Assembly (NCBI RefSeq): GCF_020194175.1
Contig: NZ_JADYVX010000012.1
Span: 1-64,000, forward strand
Direction: 5' to 3'
DNA: 64,000 bases
Source: Bradyrhizobium sp. BRP22
Lineage (GTDB): Bacteria > Pseudomonadota > Alphaproteobacteria > Rhizobiales > Xanthobacteraceae
This document shows positions 44,256 through 53,626 of the stretch, piece by piece (position 1 is the stretch's first letter; each line of letters begins with the position of its first letter). The translations under genes were made by a program, and so were the position numbers. Below the pieces are notes generated by a model. The model did no database searches. It was not told the origin of the DNA and worked only from the letters and a program-made list of their open reading frames with translations.

Positions 44256-44341
44256 AGCCGCCTCACCCAACTTGCGAAACAAATCCGGATGGGCTCCCCG
44301 TGTGCCCTCCGGAATTTCTCTTCTGCAAAGAGGTTACAGCG

Positions 44342-45754
44342 ATGTCGGCCGAATTCGATACCATGAGCGCAACGGAGATGCGCCGACGCGTTGTCGCCAG
44401 GGAGATATCGCCGGTCGATTTGACGAAGCGCGCACTCGAGAAAGCCGAGGCGACGCAGTCGACGCTCAACGCATTTTATCTGTTGATGCCGGACGAAGCC
44501 CTCGCCGCAGCCCGGCAGGCGGAAACCGCCGTGATGAAGGGCGATCCGCTCGGCCCGATCCATGGCATTCCGTTCTCTGCAAAAGATTTGATGGCGGTGA
44601 AGGGCGTCGGTTACGCGTCCGGGTCGCTGACGATGAAATCGAACGTTGCCTGCGTCGATGCGCCGGCGGTCGAGCGGGCCAGGGCGGCCGGCGGCATCCT
44701 GATCGGCAAGACCACGACAAGTGAATTCGGCTGCAAGCCGGTGGGGGACAACCGGCTTACCGGCATCACCCGCCATCCCTGGAACCTGGGCAAGACGCCG
44801 GGCGGTTCCAGCGCTGGCGCGGCGGCATCTGTCGCCGCAGGCATCACGCCCTTCGCGCTCGGCACCGACGGCGGCGGATCGATCCGTATCCCCGCCTCCT
44901 TCTGCGGGCTTGCCGGGATCAAGGGACAGTTCGGCCGCGTGCCGGTGTGGCCGACTTCGGCGACACCGACCCTCGCACATGTTGGTCCGCTGGCGCGTTC
45001 GGTCGGGGATGCCGCGCTGCTGTTTTCCGCCGTCGCCGGCTTCGATCGCCGCGATCCATTCAGCGTCGCCGGCCCGGTCCCGGACGTCGTCGGAGCGCTG
45101 GCGCAATCCGTGGCCGGAATGAGAGTGGCTTACAGCCCGACGCTGGGCTACGCGCGGCCCAATGCCGAAGTCCTTGAGCTAACCGACCGCGCCGCGGAAA
45201 CGCTTCGAACGCTCGGCTGCCAGGTGGACCTTATCGAGAAAGTCTTCGACGCCGATCCCGCGGATTTGTGGACGGCGGAGTTCTATGCCGGCGTGGGCAT
45301 TCGTCTGCGGTCCTTCATGGAGAACCAGCGCGACCTGCTGGATCCGGCGGTCGCCGATGTGCTCGAACCGGCGCTGACCCAGGACATGCGCGACTATTAC
45401 ACCAAGGTATTTTCCCGCTATGCCCTGCGCGACACCGTTCGCGGCTTCTTCGAACGTTATGACGCATTGATCTCTCCGGTCCTTCCCGTCACCTCGCTTG
45501 AGGTCGGCAAAAATATCCCCGACGAGCTGCCGGACCGAAATCTCGTCTCGTGGGTCTATTTCACCTATCCCTTCAATCTCACCGGGCAGCCGGCCGCGTC
45601 GGTCTGCGCGGGAATCGCGGCCGATGGAATGCCGGTCGGACTTCAGATCGTCGGGCGATCGCACAGCGAGCATGACGTGGTCCGCCTCGCCGCCGCATTC
45701 GAGCGAGCCCAGAACCCCGGGTACAATGTACGCAACTATCTTGTAGGCAGTTGA
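44342..45754 (+). CDS. Amidase-signature family hydrolase
   Basis: I start at 44342 (MSAEFDTMSATEMRRRV) because GCAAAGAGGTTACAGCG precedes it; the frame is open 14 codons further up. The 470-residue protein has the full Ser-cisSer-Lys triad: Lys in PFSAKDLMAVKG (about 78), cis-Ser in KTPGGSSAGAAASVAAG (about 155) and nucleophile Ser in TDGGGSIRIPASFCGLAG (about 178). No GatB/GatC genes are nearby, so it is a catabolic amidase rather than the Glu-tRNA amidotransferase. It is the last gene of the transporter operon. Confidence 0.9.
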   Translation: MSAEFDTMSATEMRRRVVAREISPVDLTKRALEKAEATQSTLNAFYLLMPDEALAAARQAETAVMKGDPLGPIHGIPFSAKDLMAVKGVGYASGSLTMKSNVACVDAPAVERARAAGGILIGKTTTSEFGCKPVGDNRLTGITRHPWNLGKTPGGSSAGAAASVAAGITPFALGTDGGGSIRIPASFCGLAGIKGQFGRVPVWPTSATPTLAHVGPLARSVGDAALLFSAVAGFDRRDPFSVAGPVPDVVGALAQSVAGMRVAYSPTLGYARPNAEVLELTDRAAETLRTLGCQVDLIEKVFDADPADLWTAEFYAGVGIRLRSFMENQRDLLDPAVADVLEPALTQDMRDYYTKVFSRYALRDTVRGFFERYDALISPVLPVTSLEVGKNIPDELPDRNLVSWVYFTYPFNLTGQPAASVCAGIAADGMPVGLQIVGRSHSEHDVVRLAAAFERAQNPGYNVRNYLVGS

Positions 45755-45992
45755 CGTCGACTTCGCAAATTTGTGCCGATCAGGCCTGTCTGCCGAGACG
45801 CCCCAGCCGCGGGGGGTTCACGGCCGGGGACTCTCGGGGGGAGAATGCCGTGGATCAACGGCACGGCTGTTCAATGCTTGCGTCGGAGAGACGTTCCTCT
45901 TGGGCATCGGCACGATGATATCGGGAACATCGAGCCAATAGGACTTGGCGCCGCAGCATGGAACAACACCTGCGTGAGGAAATTGCCTCTCG

Positions 45993-46154
45993 ATGAAGAT
46001 GACCAAGGCAATTCGCAAGCAGGCAGCAACCGCCGAGCGCGTGGCGGCAAGTACCGCGGACGCCTTCGTCGCGGAGCAGATGCGGTCGCTGGCCAACGCG
46101 TTCAAAGTCCAGGCCGAAGCTATGAAAAGGAAAAAGAAGAAGAAGAAACAATGA
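45993..46154 (+). CDS. Small Lys-tailed protein (53 aa)
   Basis: The ATG at 45993 opens MKMTKAIRKQAATAERVAAS, continues TADAFVAEQMRSLANAFKVQ and ends AEAMKRKKKKKKQ. It looks like one long amphipathic helix with a basic tail. A GAGGAAATT stretch lies 12-14 bp upstream. The stop overlaps the next start (ATGA), which supports real translation. I recognise no family; the basic tail could bind nucleic acid or membrane. Confidence 0.5.
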   Translation: MKMTKAIRKQAATAERVAASTADAFVAEQMRSLANAFKVQAEAMKRKKKKKKQ

Positions 46155-46390
46155 GCTTTTCCGTCAAGGCGATGTGCAAACACGGCGAAATCGTCCACCG
46201 CCGCAGGACCCCTGAAGCTGCACTCAGGAAAGCTCGGGAGCTGTCTCAAACTGGATGCTACGACGTCCACATCATCACACCGGAAGGACGCGACTATCAC
46301 TCCTCGGAGTTCGGAGATCTGCCACGCTCACCGGCGCGATCCGTTCATGTGTCTCATCGAACGGGCCAGACTTCACGTTCTCACAGATAG
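46151..46390 (+). CDS. Small hypothetical protein (79 aa)
   Basis: Opening with MSFSVKAMCKHGEIVHRRRT in a 4-bp overlap with the preceding small gene, this predicts a compact alpha-beta fold. Central blocks are PEAALRKARELSQTGCYDVH and IITPEGRDYHSSEFGDL, followed by a Ser/Arg tail. The pattern (short strand, helix with ALRKARE, strand with HI.TPEGR.Y) recurs in small rhizobial proteins of unknown role, to my recollection. Function unknown. Confidence 0.55.
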   Translation: MSFSVKAMCKHGEIVHRRRTPEAALRKARELSQTGCYDVHIITPEGRDYHSSEFGDLPRSPARSVHVSHRTGQTSRSHR

Positions 46391-46452
46391 GTGAGCTTGA
46401 GCAGTCGCATCGGTCCGATCCCGATGCCGCCTCAGGTCTCGGGCGGCGCTTC

Positions 46453-46487
46453 GAACCGGTACCCGACTTCGCTCGAAAACGCTCTAG
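46453..46487. repeat. Interspersed repeat, partial copy 3, overlapping a stop codon
   Basis: GAACCGGTACCCGACTTCGC followed by TCGAAAACGCTCTAG matches the last 35 bp of the repeats at 251-357 and 15632-15741. The final CTAG supplies the TAG stop of the minus-strand radical SAM gene. Confidence 0.7.
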
Positions 46488-48103
46488 GTTACGTTCTCGG
46501 CCATCGCGATGTTGGCCGTCGCACCTGGTGGAAGCTCACCAAGAGTGGCCAGGCGACGATCGATTGCGCTGATGACCTTGCGTGAAAAGGGTCCAAGATG
46601 CGCGTAGGCCGCAATCATGGCGACTGCGATTCGTGCCGAGGACGAGTCTCGCTTGGCGCAGTTGAGGAAGGTGCGCCAGAACGGATCGTGCGCTTCGGGA
46701 ATGGCGGTGACGACGCGATGCACGGTCTCCAACGCCCGCACCTTGGCGCGGATGTCACCGTCAGGCAGTTCCTGACGCTGCCTCGAACGGTCGAGAATCG
46801 TCATCAGCCGGTCAACACGGCTCGCATACGCGGCTGGATGATAGACGCTCTCCAGAATTTGTCTGTAGTCCATCAAGATGTCGCGCAACGGACGTGTCGG
46901 ATCGAAATTGATGCCATCGGTGCACTGATCGCCGCCGATGGTTGGTCCCAAATCGTGATTGGCGTGCAGCCGACCCTCGCGGGCGAGACGGCGCGTGAGC
47001 TGCGTGTTTGGCAAGGCATAGAGCAGGCCAACCATGCACACGGGGATGGCTGCTTCCTCGATGAAGTCGATCATGGCGTCCGCGATCGAGACTTTCTCGG
47101 TGTCGAAGCCCACGATGAAGCCCGCGGTGACGAGCATCCCGGCACCGTATATCTTGTGAATGCTCTCCGCGATATTGCGCCTTGTGTTCTGCTTCTTCCT
47201 CGTCGCTGTGAGCGTCGCCGGGTCCGGGCTTTCGATGCCGACGAAGATGCCGAAAAAGTTGGCCGCGGCCATCATGTCCAGGAGTTCCGGATCATCGGCC
47301 AGATTGATCGAGGCTTCCGTCGAAAACTCGAACGGATAGTCGTGCGCGCGTTGCCAGGCGGCGAGTTCGGGAAGAAACAGCTTGAGGGATTTCTTGTTGC
47401 CGATGAAGTTATCGTCGACGAAGTCGAGATGGCCGCGATATCCCATCTCGTAGAGCGCATCGAGCTCGGCGAGCATCTGCGGCGTCGTCTTGGTCCGCGG
47501 CACGCGCCCGTACAGTTCGATGATGTCGCAGAACTCGCAGGTGAAGGGGCAGCCGCGCGAATACTGCACGCCAAGATAAAGATAGTCCTGGAAGTTGAGC
47601 AGATCGAAACGCGGCACCGGCGTCTTGGTGACGTCGGCCTGGAACTTGGGCGCTGTGAAGACGCCCGATCGGGCGCCGCTCTCCCACGCCGCAATGAACT
47701 CGCCGATAACACCTTCGGCCTCGCCGAGCACCTGAAAGTCGGCTGCGGCATAGATATGCGGACTTGAGGTTGGGTCGGGGCCACCGACGACCACCGGCGT
47801 GCCCCATGAGCGACAAACCTCGATCAGCCGTAGCGTGTCCGCCTGTTGCGGCAACATTCCGCCCGTGAAGACGACGTCAGCCCAGGCAAGATCGTCATCC
47901 GCGAACGACGCCGTATTGCAGTCGATCAGGCGCACCGTCCAGCTTGCCGGCAACATCGCGGCGACGGAAATCAGGCCAAGGGGAGCTGCGGGGCGACGAA
48001 CGCCCATCAGTTTGCAGGATTCGCCAAAGCTCCAGAACGAGTCCGCGGCGAAGCGCGGATAGAGCATAAGGACGTTGCACGGACGCGATGTGTTCATGAT
48101 CAC
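46484..48103 (-). CDS. hpnP: B12-binding radical SAM protein, HpnP-like (hopanoid C-2 methylase family)
   Basis: The 539-residue protein has an N-terminal cobalamin-binding-type domain (about 10-140: LGLISVAAMLPASWTVRLID, FTGGMLPQQADTLRLIEVC, VVVGGPDPTSSPHIYAAADF). A radical SAM core follows with the CX3CX2C cluster motif SRGCPFTCEFCDIIELYGR (about 190) and EFSTEASINLADDPELLDMM, then a DUF4070 C-terminus. The order and wording match HpnP, which methylates hopanoids at C-2, to my recollection. A paralogue with another substrate is possible. Its stop codon falls in a dispersed repeat. Confidence 0.75.
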   Translation of the reverse strand: MIMNTSRPCNVLMLYPRFAADSFWSFGESCKLMGVRRPAAPLGLISVAAMLPASWTVRLIDCNTASFADDDLAWADVVFTGGMLPQQADTLRLIEVCRSWGTPVVVGGPDPTSSPHIYAAADFQVLGEAEGVIGEFIAAWESGARSGVFTAPKFQADVTKTPVPRFDLLNFQDYLYLGVQYSRGCPFTCEFCDIIELYGRVPRTKTTPQMLAELDALYEMGYRGHLDFVDDNFIGNKKSLKLFLPELAAWQRAHDYPFEFSTEASINLADDPELLDMMAAANFFGIFVGIESPDPATLTATRKKQNTRRNIAESIHKIYGAGMLVTAGFIVGFDTEKVSIADAMIDFIEEAAIPVCMVGLLYALPNTQLTRRLAREGRLHANHDLGPTIGGDQCTDGINFDPTRPLRDILMDYRQILESVYHPAAYASRVDRLMTILDRSRQRQELPDGDIRAKVRALETVHRVVTAIPEAHDPFWRTFLNCAKRDSSSARIAVAMIAAYAHLGPFSRKVISAIDRRLATLGELPPGATANIAMAENVT

Positions 48104-48261
48104 CCAACCCGGCCCATATACCGATCCGTCCGCGTTAAGAGACGAACGTAGCCCGGCCGAAGGGCAATGGTAGAACTAACCTGACGCTCCTTGCGGGTGC
48201 AACAAGAGGCTTTCAGGCCAATAGTTGGGCGATCTTTTTTTGACATACGTTGCAGAAATGG

Positions 48262-48288
48262 CACGCAATTAAGCAATTTTTGTGTTCC
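48262..48288 (-). promoter_or_regulatory. Candidate EcfG-type (general stress) promoter upstream of the HpnP-like gene
   Basis: On the minus strand GGAAC is followed, 18 bp later, by CGTG. This is close to the alphaproteobacterial EcfG pattern GGAAC-N16..18-CGTT. It points toward the HpnP-like gene, about 160 bp from its start. hpnP is known to be under EcfG in Rhodopseudomonas. The -10 has one mismatch and the spacing is at the long end. Confidence 0.35.
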
Positions 48289-48472
48289 CCGGGAGTGACA
48301 CGGCAGCCTTTGACACTCTATTTGGACCTCGCGCTGTGGCAATCTGTCGCCTGCAATCCGCACTGCAGGACATGAAGCAATCCTGTTGCAGCCGTGAGCG
48401 AGCTGGAACCGAATCGCCAATCCGTTCCCAGCACAGCAAGCGTTACGAGCTCCTGTCATTTCGTGAATGTGG

Positions 48473-48841
48473 TCAGTTGCAGGCCCTGCAAATAGATATC
48501 CGGTCCCGCCATCGCGCTTCGAAAGTGTCAGCGTCTTTCAGTGCCACCGCTTGCGCGTCTGATGGCTCGCTCGGCTTCGCTGTGAGGACGTCTCCAAATT
48601 TTCCGGATCCGGATTCGGCAGATGCCGCTTTGGGCCACTCCAGCAACGATTTCGAAAGCATCGGCTTGCCCGCATACCAGCACTTTCGTCCGTCGATCAG
48701 ACGATAGGACCACCACTGCCCATTGGGATTTGATGGCATCGCGGCGCTGCATTGTTGCTTTGCCTGCGCATTCGGCATCGCGATCAACGGGAGCATGGCA
48801 ATACAGGCGGTCGAAGCCAGCGATTGAAGCGGTTTTCTCAT
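48473..48841 (-). CDS. Small exported hypothetical protein
   Basis: From the ATG at 48841 this encodes 122 residues with a signal peptide (LASTACIAMLPLIAMPNAQA). A conserved-looking block NGQWWSYRLIDGRKCWYAGK follows, with two Cys, then PMLSKSLLEWPKAAS. I recognise the WWSYR.IDGRKCWY pattern from many small Bradyrhizobium exported proteins, none with a known function. An ATG four codons upstream is in frame. Confidence 0.7.
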   Translation of the reverse strand: MRKPLQSLASTACIAMLPLIAMPNAQAKQQCSAAMPSNPNGQWWSYRLIDGRKCWYAGKPMLSKSLLEWPKAASAESGSGKFGDVLTAKPSEPSDAQAVALKDADTFEARWRDRISICRACN

Positions 48842-48853
48842 CGGCGCGCTCAA

Positions 48854-49545
48854 CCGCTTCGTCGCTGCAATCGAATAGGACAGGGCCGGAGATATTCCGG
48901 CATGGGCTGGGCTTCACCAATTGCCTGCAAAGCCAATGGTTGATTACTCATTATAACCTACTCATCAAAATAAATGCAGCCAACGAAATCAGGAAAGGGA
49001 AAAATCAAGTCGTTTCTGCGATATATCCCCGCTGTCCTTCGAGACTATTGATCAATTTTTGTTTCAATTGCCGCTTATTTGGCGGACGAATGCCGGGATC
49101 GGCTTGCAATCCCTTGAACGGTCACGATGCCAACGAATGCCCTTGGTGGACGATCGTCATCGCGCGCGACCCAGACGACATCTTTCTTCTTTGCTTCCGA
49201 GCTCGGCTCGAGCCCGTACTCGCAGGCAGACGCCGAAAGAATTGCGACGGCCACACGACGGCAGGAGCTGCGCCTCTCGACCGCCTCGACAAACTGTTGC
49301 ACGAAGGACGCACTCGATAACATCCACGTGCGCGAGCATCGGCGCTTCACGTCGGTCATCTTCCAAGACGGCTACGGCACCCCACATCTTCTCGACAGAT
49401 GCGCCACTCGACCTGCCGCAACCGCCGAGCGCGCGTACGGCAGGCGTCGCCTCCTAATCAATATTTCGAACGGCGGATGATCGCGTTTTTGACGCGCGCA
49501 TCAATGCCGAACGCCTGAACATGAATCCCCTGGAAGTCAGCTCTC
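48854..49545. other. 690-bp stretch without a supportable gene
   Basis: The first part (48930-49060) is AT-rich. Overlapping frames occur on both strands between 49060 and 49480. A minus-strand frame (49075-49359) contains VVWVARDDDRPPRAFVGIV and could be a small gene, but it has no ribosome binding site and Ser/Arg-rich shadow-like flanks. I do not call it. Confidence 0.4.
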
Positions 49546-50751
49546 ATGGTTTCGACCTACACCAAGAACGCCATCGTGCTCGGCCTGCTGTCGGCGGTCG
49601 GCCCGTTCGCCATCGACATGTACCTGCCGGCGCTGCCGACCATCGCGCATGATCTGAACGCCTCGACGGCGGCGACGCAGATGACGTTGATGGTGTTCTT
49701 CATCGCCTTCGGCATCTGCCAGATCGTTTACGGTCCGATCTCCGACATGGCCGGACGCAAGCCGCCGCTCTATGTCGGCCTGGTGCTGTTCATCATCGGC
49801 TCGATCGGGTGCGCTCTTTCGCCCAGTGTCGGCTGGCTGATCGCCTTCCGCTTCGTGCAGGGCATCGGCGCCTCGTCGGTGATGGTAATCCCGCGCGCCA
49901 TCATCCGCGACCTGCACACCGGCATCGAGGCGACACAACTGATGGCGCTGGTGATGCTGGTGCTGAGCGTCTCACCGATCCTCGCGCCGCTCGGCGGCAG
50001 CGCGCTGATCGTGCCGTTCGGCTGGCGCGCCGTCTTCGTCGCCGTCACCATCGTCGCGGTGCTGGCCTTCATCCTGATGGCGCTGCAACTGCCGGAAACA
50101 CGGCCGGTGCACGAGCGCGTCGACGTCAGCGTGCGCCACGTGCTGGAAAGCTTCGGGCAATTGCTGCGGCACTGGCACTTCCTCGGCCTTACCTTCATCG
50201 GTGGGCTCGGCATGGCGAGCTTCTTCGCGTTTATCGCGAGCTCCTCCTTCATCTATATCGACCACTATGGCCTATCGCCGACCACCTTCAGCTTCGCATT
50301 TTCGATCAACGCTTTCGGCTTTATCGGCGCCTCGCAGTTTGCCGCGGGGCTCGGCCAGCGCTACGGCATGGGCCGGATGGTGATAGCGGCGACGGCGGCC
50401 TATGCGCTGTTCACCACGCTTCTGCTCGGCCTCAACCTCGCCGGCATCGACAGTCTTGCAGTGATGATGGTGCTGCTGTTCCTGGGCTTCGCCGCGATGG
50501 GGCTCGTGATCCCCTCGACCATGGTGCTGGCGCTGGAGGAGCACGGCCCGATCGCCGGCATGGCATCGGCGCTGGGCGGTACGCTGCAGATGGTGACGGG
50601 CGGTCTGATGATCGTGATCGTCAGCCTGTTCTTCGATGGCACCGCGCGACCGATGGTCGCGACGATCTCCTTGTGCGCGCTCGGCGCTCTCGCACTCTCG
50701 CTCGCCACCTTGCGCCGGCGCACGCTTGGCGCGCCGCAGCTTGCGGAGTGA
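49546..50751 (+). CDS. Bcr/CflA-family multidrug MFS exporter
   Basis: The 401-residue protein has twelve membrane segments. It carries DHA1/Bcr-CflA signatures: FAIDMYLPALPTIAHDLNAS with the membrane acidic residue in segment 1, GPISDMAGRKPPLYVGLVLF (motif A) and RAIIRDLHTGIEATQLMALV (family-specific loop). It would export drugs or small metabolites using the proton gradient. It is transcribed alone; the next gene starts 200 bp later. Confidence 0.92.
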   Translation: MVSTYTKNAIVLGLLSAVGPFAIDMYLPALPTIAHDLNASTAATQMTLMVFFIAFGICQIVYGPISDMAGRKPPLYVGLVLFIIGSIGCALSPSVGWLIAFRFVQGIGASSVMVIPRAIIRDLHTGIEATQLMALVMLVLSVSPILAPLGGSALIVPFGWRAVFVAVTIVAVLAFILMALQLPETRPVHERVDVSVRHVLESFGQLLRHWHFLGLTFIGGLGMASFFAFIASSSFIYIDHYGLSPTTFSFAFSINAFGFIGASQFAAGLGQRYGMGRMVIAATAAYALFTTLLLGLNLAGIDSLAVMMVLLFLGFAAMGLVIPSTMVLALEEHGPIAGMASALGGTLQMVTGGLMIVIVSLFFDGTARPMVATISLCALGALALSLATLRRRTLGAPQLAE

Positions 50752-50954
50752 CCTCGGCTGCCTTTCCGATGACCGTACTACGCCGGCGGCGCGGTTCTGA
50801 ACATGACGAAACCCGCTCGATGAACGGGGCGGAAGCATGAGCTGACGGATGCGTTTCATCGGCAACACAGTTCGGGCTTCCTGAAATCTGATCGTAGCCG
50901 TCGCCGTCGAATATGCCGCTTTGCCCTGAAACAGGAACAAGGACAGGCATAACA

Positions 50955-52517
50955 ATGGATCTCGACATGGATCTCAAATCGGCACATCGACCGCGGGCCG
51001 ATGCGGACGTCGATGTCGTGATCGTCGGTTCAGGACCGGCCGGGTCGACATACGCCCGCATGATCAGCGACAAGGCGCCCAACGCAACGGTGTTGTTGGT
51101 CGAGGCCGGACCGGCCATCACGACACCTCCGGCACAGCATAGCTCGACGATCGCCGACCGCGCGGCGCTCGATCACGCAAAAGCCATGTCGCAAGGTCCG
51201 TTTCGCGGCAAAGATGCTTCAGAGCGCGAATTGTCGGCGGACAGGATCGCAGGTCTGTTTCTTCTTTCGGACGGAAACGCCGAAACGCAAGGTTTTCCGG
51301 TGGCGTCGGCATCGAGCAATGTCGGTGGCATGGGATCGCACTGGCTCTGCTGCTGCCCGCAGCCGGGCGGCTCGGAGGTCATTGGCTGCATCCCGGAAAG
51401 TCGTTTGGCTCGGGCCTTTGCGCAAGCCAATCGGTTGCTGGATGTGGCATCCGATCGATTCGACAGCCCCGCCGGCCGATATGTCCGATCCGTCCTCGCA
51501 TCATTGTTCAACGCCGGGCGCACAGCGGAGCGAGCCGTGCAGCCGATGCCCTTCGCCGGGTCCCATAGCGCCGGCAAGGCGATCCTGCACGGGCCCGCGG
51601 TGATCCTGCGCGACATTTTCGATCGGCCGGAAGGCTGCGTCAGATTGCTGAGCAAGACTCGGGCTCGGCGTATTTTCGTCGAGAACGGTTCCGCACGAGC
51701 CGTCGAACTGCAGGATCTCGACAGCGGGGAGATTTCTACGGTTCGTGCAAAATGGGTTGTCGTCGCTGCAGATGCGCTGCGTACCCCACAACTTCTGTTC
51801 GCGTCGGACATCAGGCCGCCGGCGCTCGGACGTCATCTGAACGAGCATGCCATGATGGTGACCATGGTGGAGTTCACCGGCTGTGATGTCGCGCCCTCGA
51901 CCTCCAGGGAGGCTGGCATATGGCTCTCCTACGGCCTGTTCGCCAGCGCGGCCAATGGCGTGAGCTGGATACCGCCGCTCGGCGAGGACTTTCCTTGCTC
52001 CATCCAAACCTTCGAAGTCGATGGCAATTCGCTTGCGTCTGCGCAAGGCACCGCCGCGACCGGCAAGCCTGTGTTTGCAGTTGGCGCTTTCGTGGCCAAG
52101 GACATCCGGCCGGAGGACCGCATCGAATTCAGTGACAGCGAAACTGACTGGGCGGGTCTGCCGAAAATGACGATACGCTACGGCTTTACGCCGGTGGACC
52201 AAAAACGCATAGCCGCGGCTCGAGCGGCTCTGGACAAGATATCCTCCATTGGCAATCCGCTGTTCCCGGAGCCGCGCCTCCTGCCGCCGGGCAGTTCACT
52301 CCACTATCAGGGAACATACCGCCTGGGGGATCAGGACGACGGATCGAGCGTCTGCGATCCCACCTGCCGGGTCTGGGGGGTGAAGAATCTCTTCCTCGGC
52401 GGGAATGGTCTGATCCCCACCGAGACGGCCTGCAATCCAACCTTGACGACCGTCGCACTGGCGACGATCGGCGCCGAAGAGATCGTCCGGCATCTTTCGT
52501 CCGCCAACGGGCGATGA
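50955..52517 (+). CDS. GMC-family FAD oxidoreductase, pyranose-oxidase-like
   Basis: From the ATG at 50955 this encodes 520 residues. The FAD-binding Rossmann motif DVVIVGSGPAGSTYARMI is at about 19-36. GGMGSHWLCCCP is the FAD-attachment-type loop. The C-terminal blocks SSLHYQGTYRLGDQDDGSSV and NLFLGGNGLIPTETACNPTL end in TVALA, with the catalytic His-Asn pair of GMC/pyranose oxidases apparently represented by H in SLHYQG and N in ACNPTL. It probably oxidises a sugar or glycoside hydroxyl. A sugar-type oxidoreductase gene follows. Confidence 0.82.
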   Translation: MDLDMDLKSAHRPRADADVDVVIVGSGPAGSTYARMISDKAPNATVLLVEAGPAITTPPAQHSSTIADRAALDHAKAMSQGPFRGKDASERELSADRIAGLFLLSDGNAETQGFPVASASSNVGGMGSHWLCCCPQPGGSEVIGCIPESRLARAFAQANRLLDVASDRFDSPAGRYVRSVLASLFNAGRTAERAVQPMPFAGSHSAGKAILHGPAVILRDIFDRPEGCVRLLSKTRARRIFVENGSARAVELQDLDSGEISTVRAKWVVVAADALRTPQLLFASDIRPPALGRHLNEHAMMVTMVEFTGCDVAPSTSREAGIWLSYGLFASAANGVSWIPPLGEDFPCSIQTFEVDGNSLASAQGTAATGKPVFAVGAFVAKDIRPEDRIEFSDSETDWAGLPKMTIRYGFTPVDQKRIAAARAALDKISSIGNPLFPEPRLLPPGSSLHYQGTYRLGDQDDGSSVCDPTCRVWGVKNLFLGGNGLIPTETACNPTLTTVALATIGAEEIVRHLSSANGR

Positions 52518-52586
52518 ACGCGTTCGAGCATCGGGCTGCGAAGCGTGGAATCGAATGGCCACGGTCTGACCGCGCGGGGGAAGAAG

Positions 52587-53626
52587 ATGCCGGATAAGTC
52601 GAGCGGCGTGGGATTTTTGGGAGGCGGTCTCGCCACACAGGCGATTCACATTCCGGTCCTCGCAACACTTCGCGACCGGTTCAACATTGTCCGCGTCGTG
52701 TCCCCTGATCCACGCGTGGCAGCCGAGGTCGCTCGCCGCTGCGGTGCAAAGGGGTCGACCCGCGAACAAGATGTCCTGGACGATCCGGCGGTCGAGATCG
52801 TTGCGATCTGCAGTCCTGATGCGGTTCACGCGCGACAGGTCATCGCGGCGTGCAAGGCGGGGAAAAAACTGATCTTCTGCGAAAAGCCGCTGGCCGTGAC
52901 CAGGGCGGAGGCTGAAGAGATCGGCCGAACCGCTCGCGCGACCGGCACGCCGATCGTGGTCGGCGCCATGCACGCCTATGACCCTGCCTATAGAGCCGCG
53001 CAGGCGGCCTGGGCCGAGGCGCAGGAACAAGCTGATTTCATCCAGGCGACCGTCTTTCTTCCGAGCAATGACGTCTTCATCAATCAGGCGACGGACCCAT
53101 TACCCTCTTCCCGAATGCAGCGGGCTGGAGTGCCTGGGGACGACCTCGCCTTCCGTCGACTCTTCATGAGAGGTGCGATCCTTGGTCTCGCCATCCACGA
53201 CATTCCGCTCTTGCGAGACTTTTACCCCTCGGTAGGCACCGTCGTGTCGTCGCGCTTCCTGCCGCCGTTTGGCTATTCGATCTCGATGGCGTCGCGCGAT
53301 GCGCAGGTCGAGTTTCTTGCCCTCCTCCCAGGCACATGGCCGGCAGATTGGCGTCTCCGGGTGATGGGCCGTCGACACGAGCTTACTGCCAGCTTTCCGC
53401 CGTCCTACGTCCTGGCCGGGTCGGCCCACGTGGTGATATCCCGGGCGCAAGGCACCACGGTCTTCGAGGAGCCCGTCAGTGGTTACCAGGCCATGTGTCC
53501 CACATCGGGGATGTAGCCCGCGGTGAAGCCGCTCCGTTGATCGCCCTTGAAACACTCCTGGACGACTTCGGCTTCGCGATGGACATCGTCGATTCCTGCG
53601 ACAAGCTGCTGGGATCCGAGGAATGA
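52587..53626 (+). CDS. Gfo/Idh/MocA-family oxidoreductase, interrupted by a frameshift near 53495
   Basis: From 52587 (GGGGGAAGAAG before ATG) the protein shows the NAD(P) fold VGFLGGGLATQAIHIPVLAT, the catalytic-region CEKPLAV, and AMHAYDPAYRA. In the first frame it stops early at 53516 after EPVSGYQAMCPTSGM. In the -1 frame, coding continues as SHIGDVARGEAAPLIALETL, LDDFGFAMDIVDSCDKLLG, the usual C-terminal helix, to a stop at 53626 that overlaps the next start codon (ATGA). One base appears to be missing near ATGTGTCCCAC (53490-53500). This is either a recent mutation or a sequencing error. Confidence 0.82.

Noticed and set aside
49075..49359. Minus-strand 94-codon frame in the gap before the Bcr/CflA exporter
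   Set aside because: There is no ribosome binding site and no recognisable family, and several overlapping frames look equally (un)likely.
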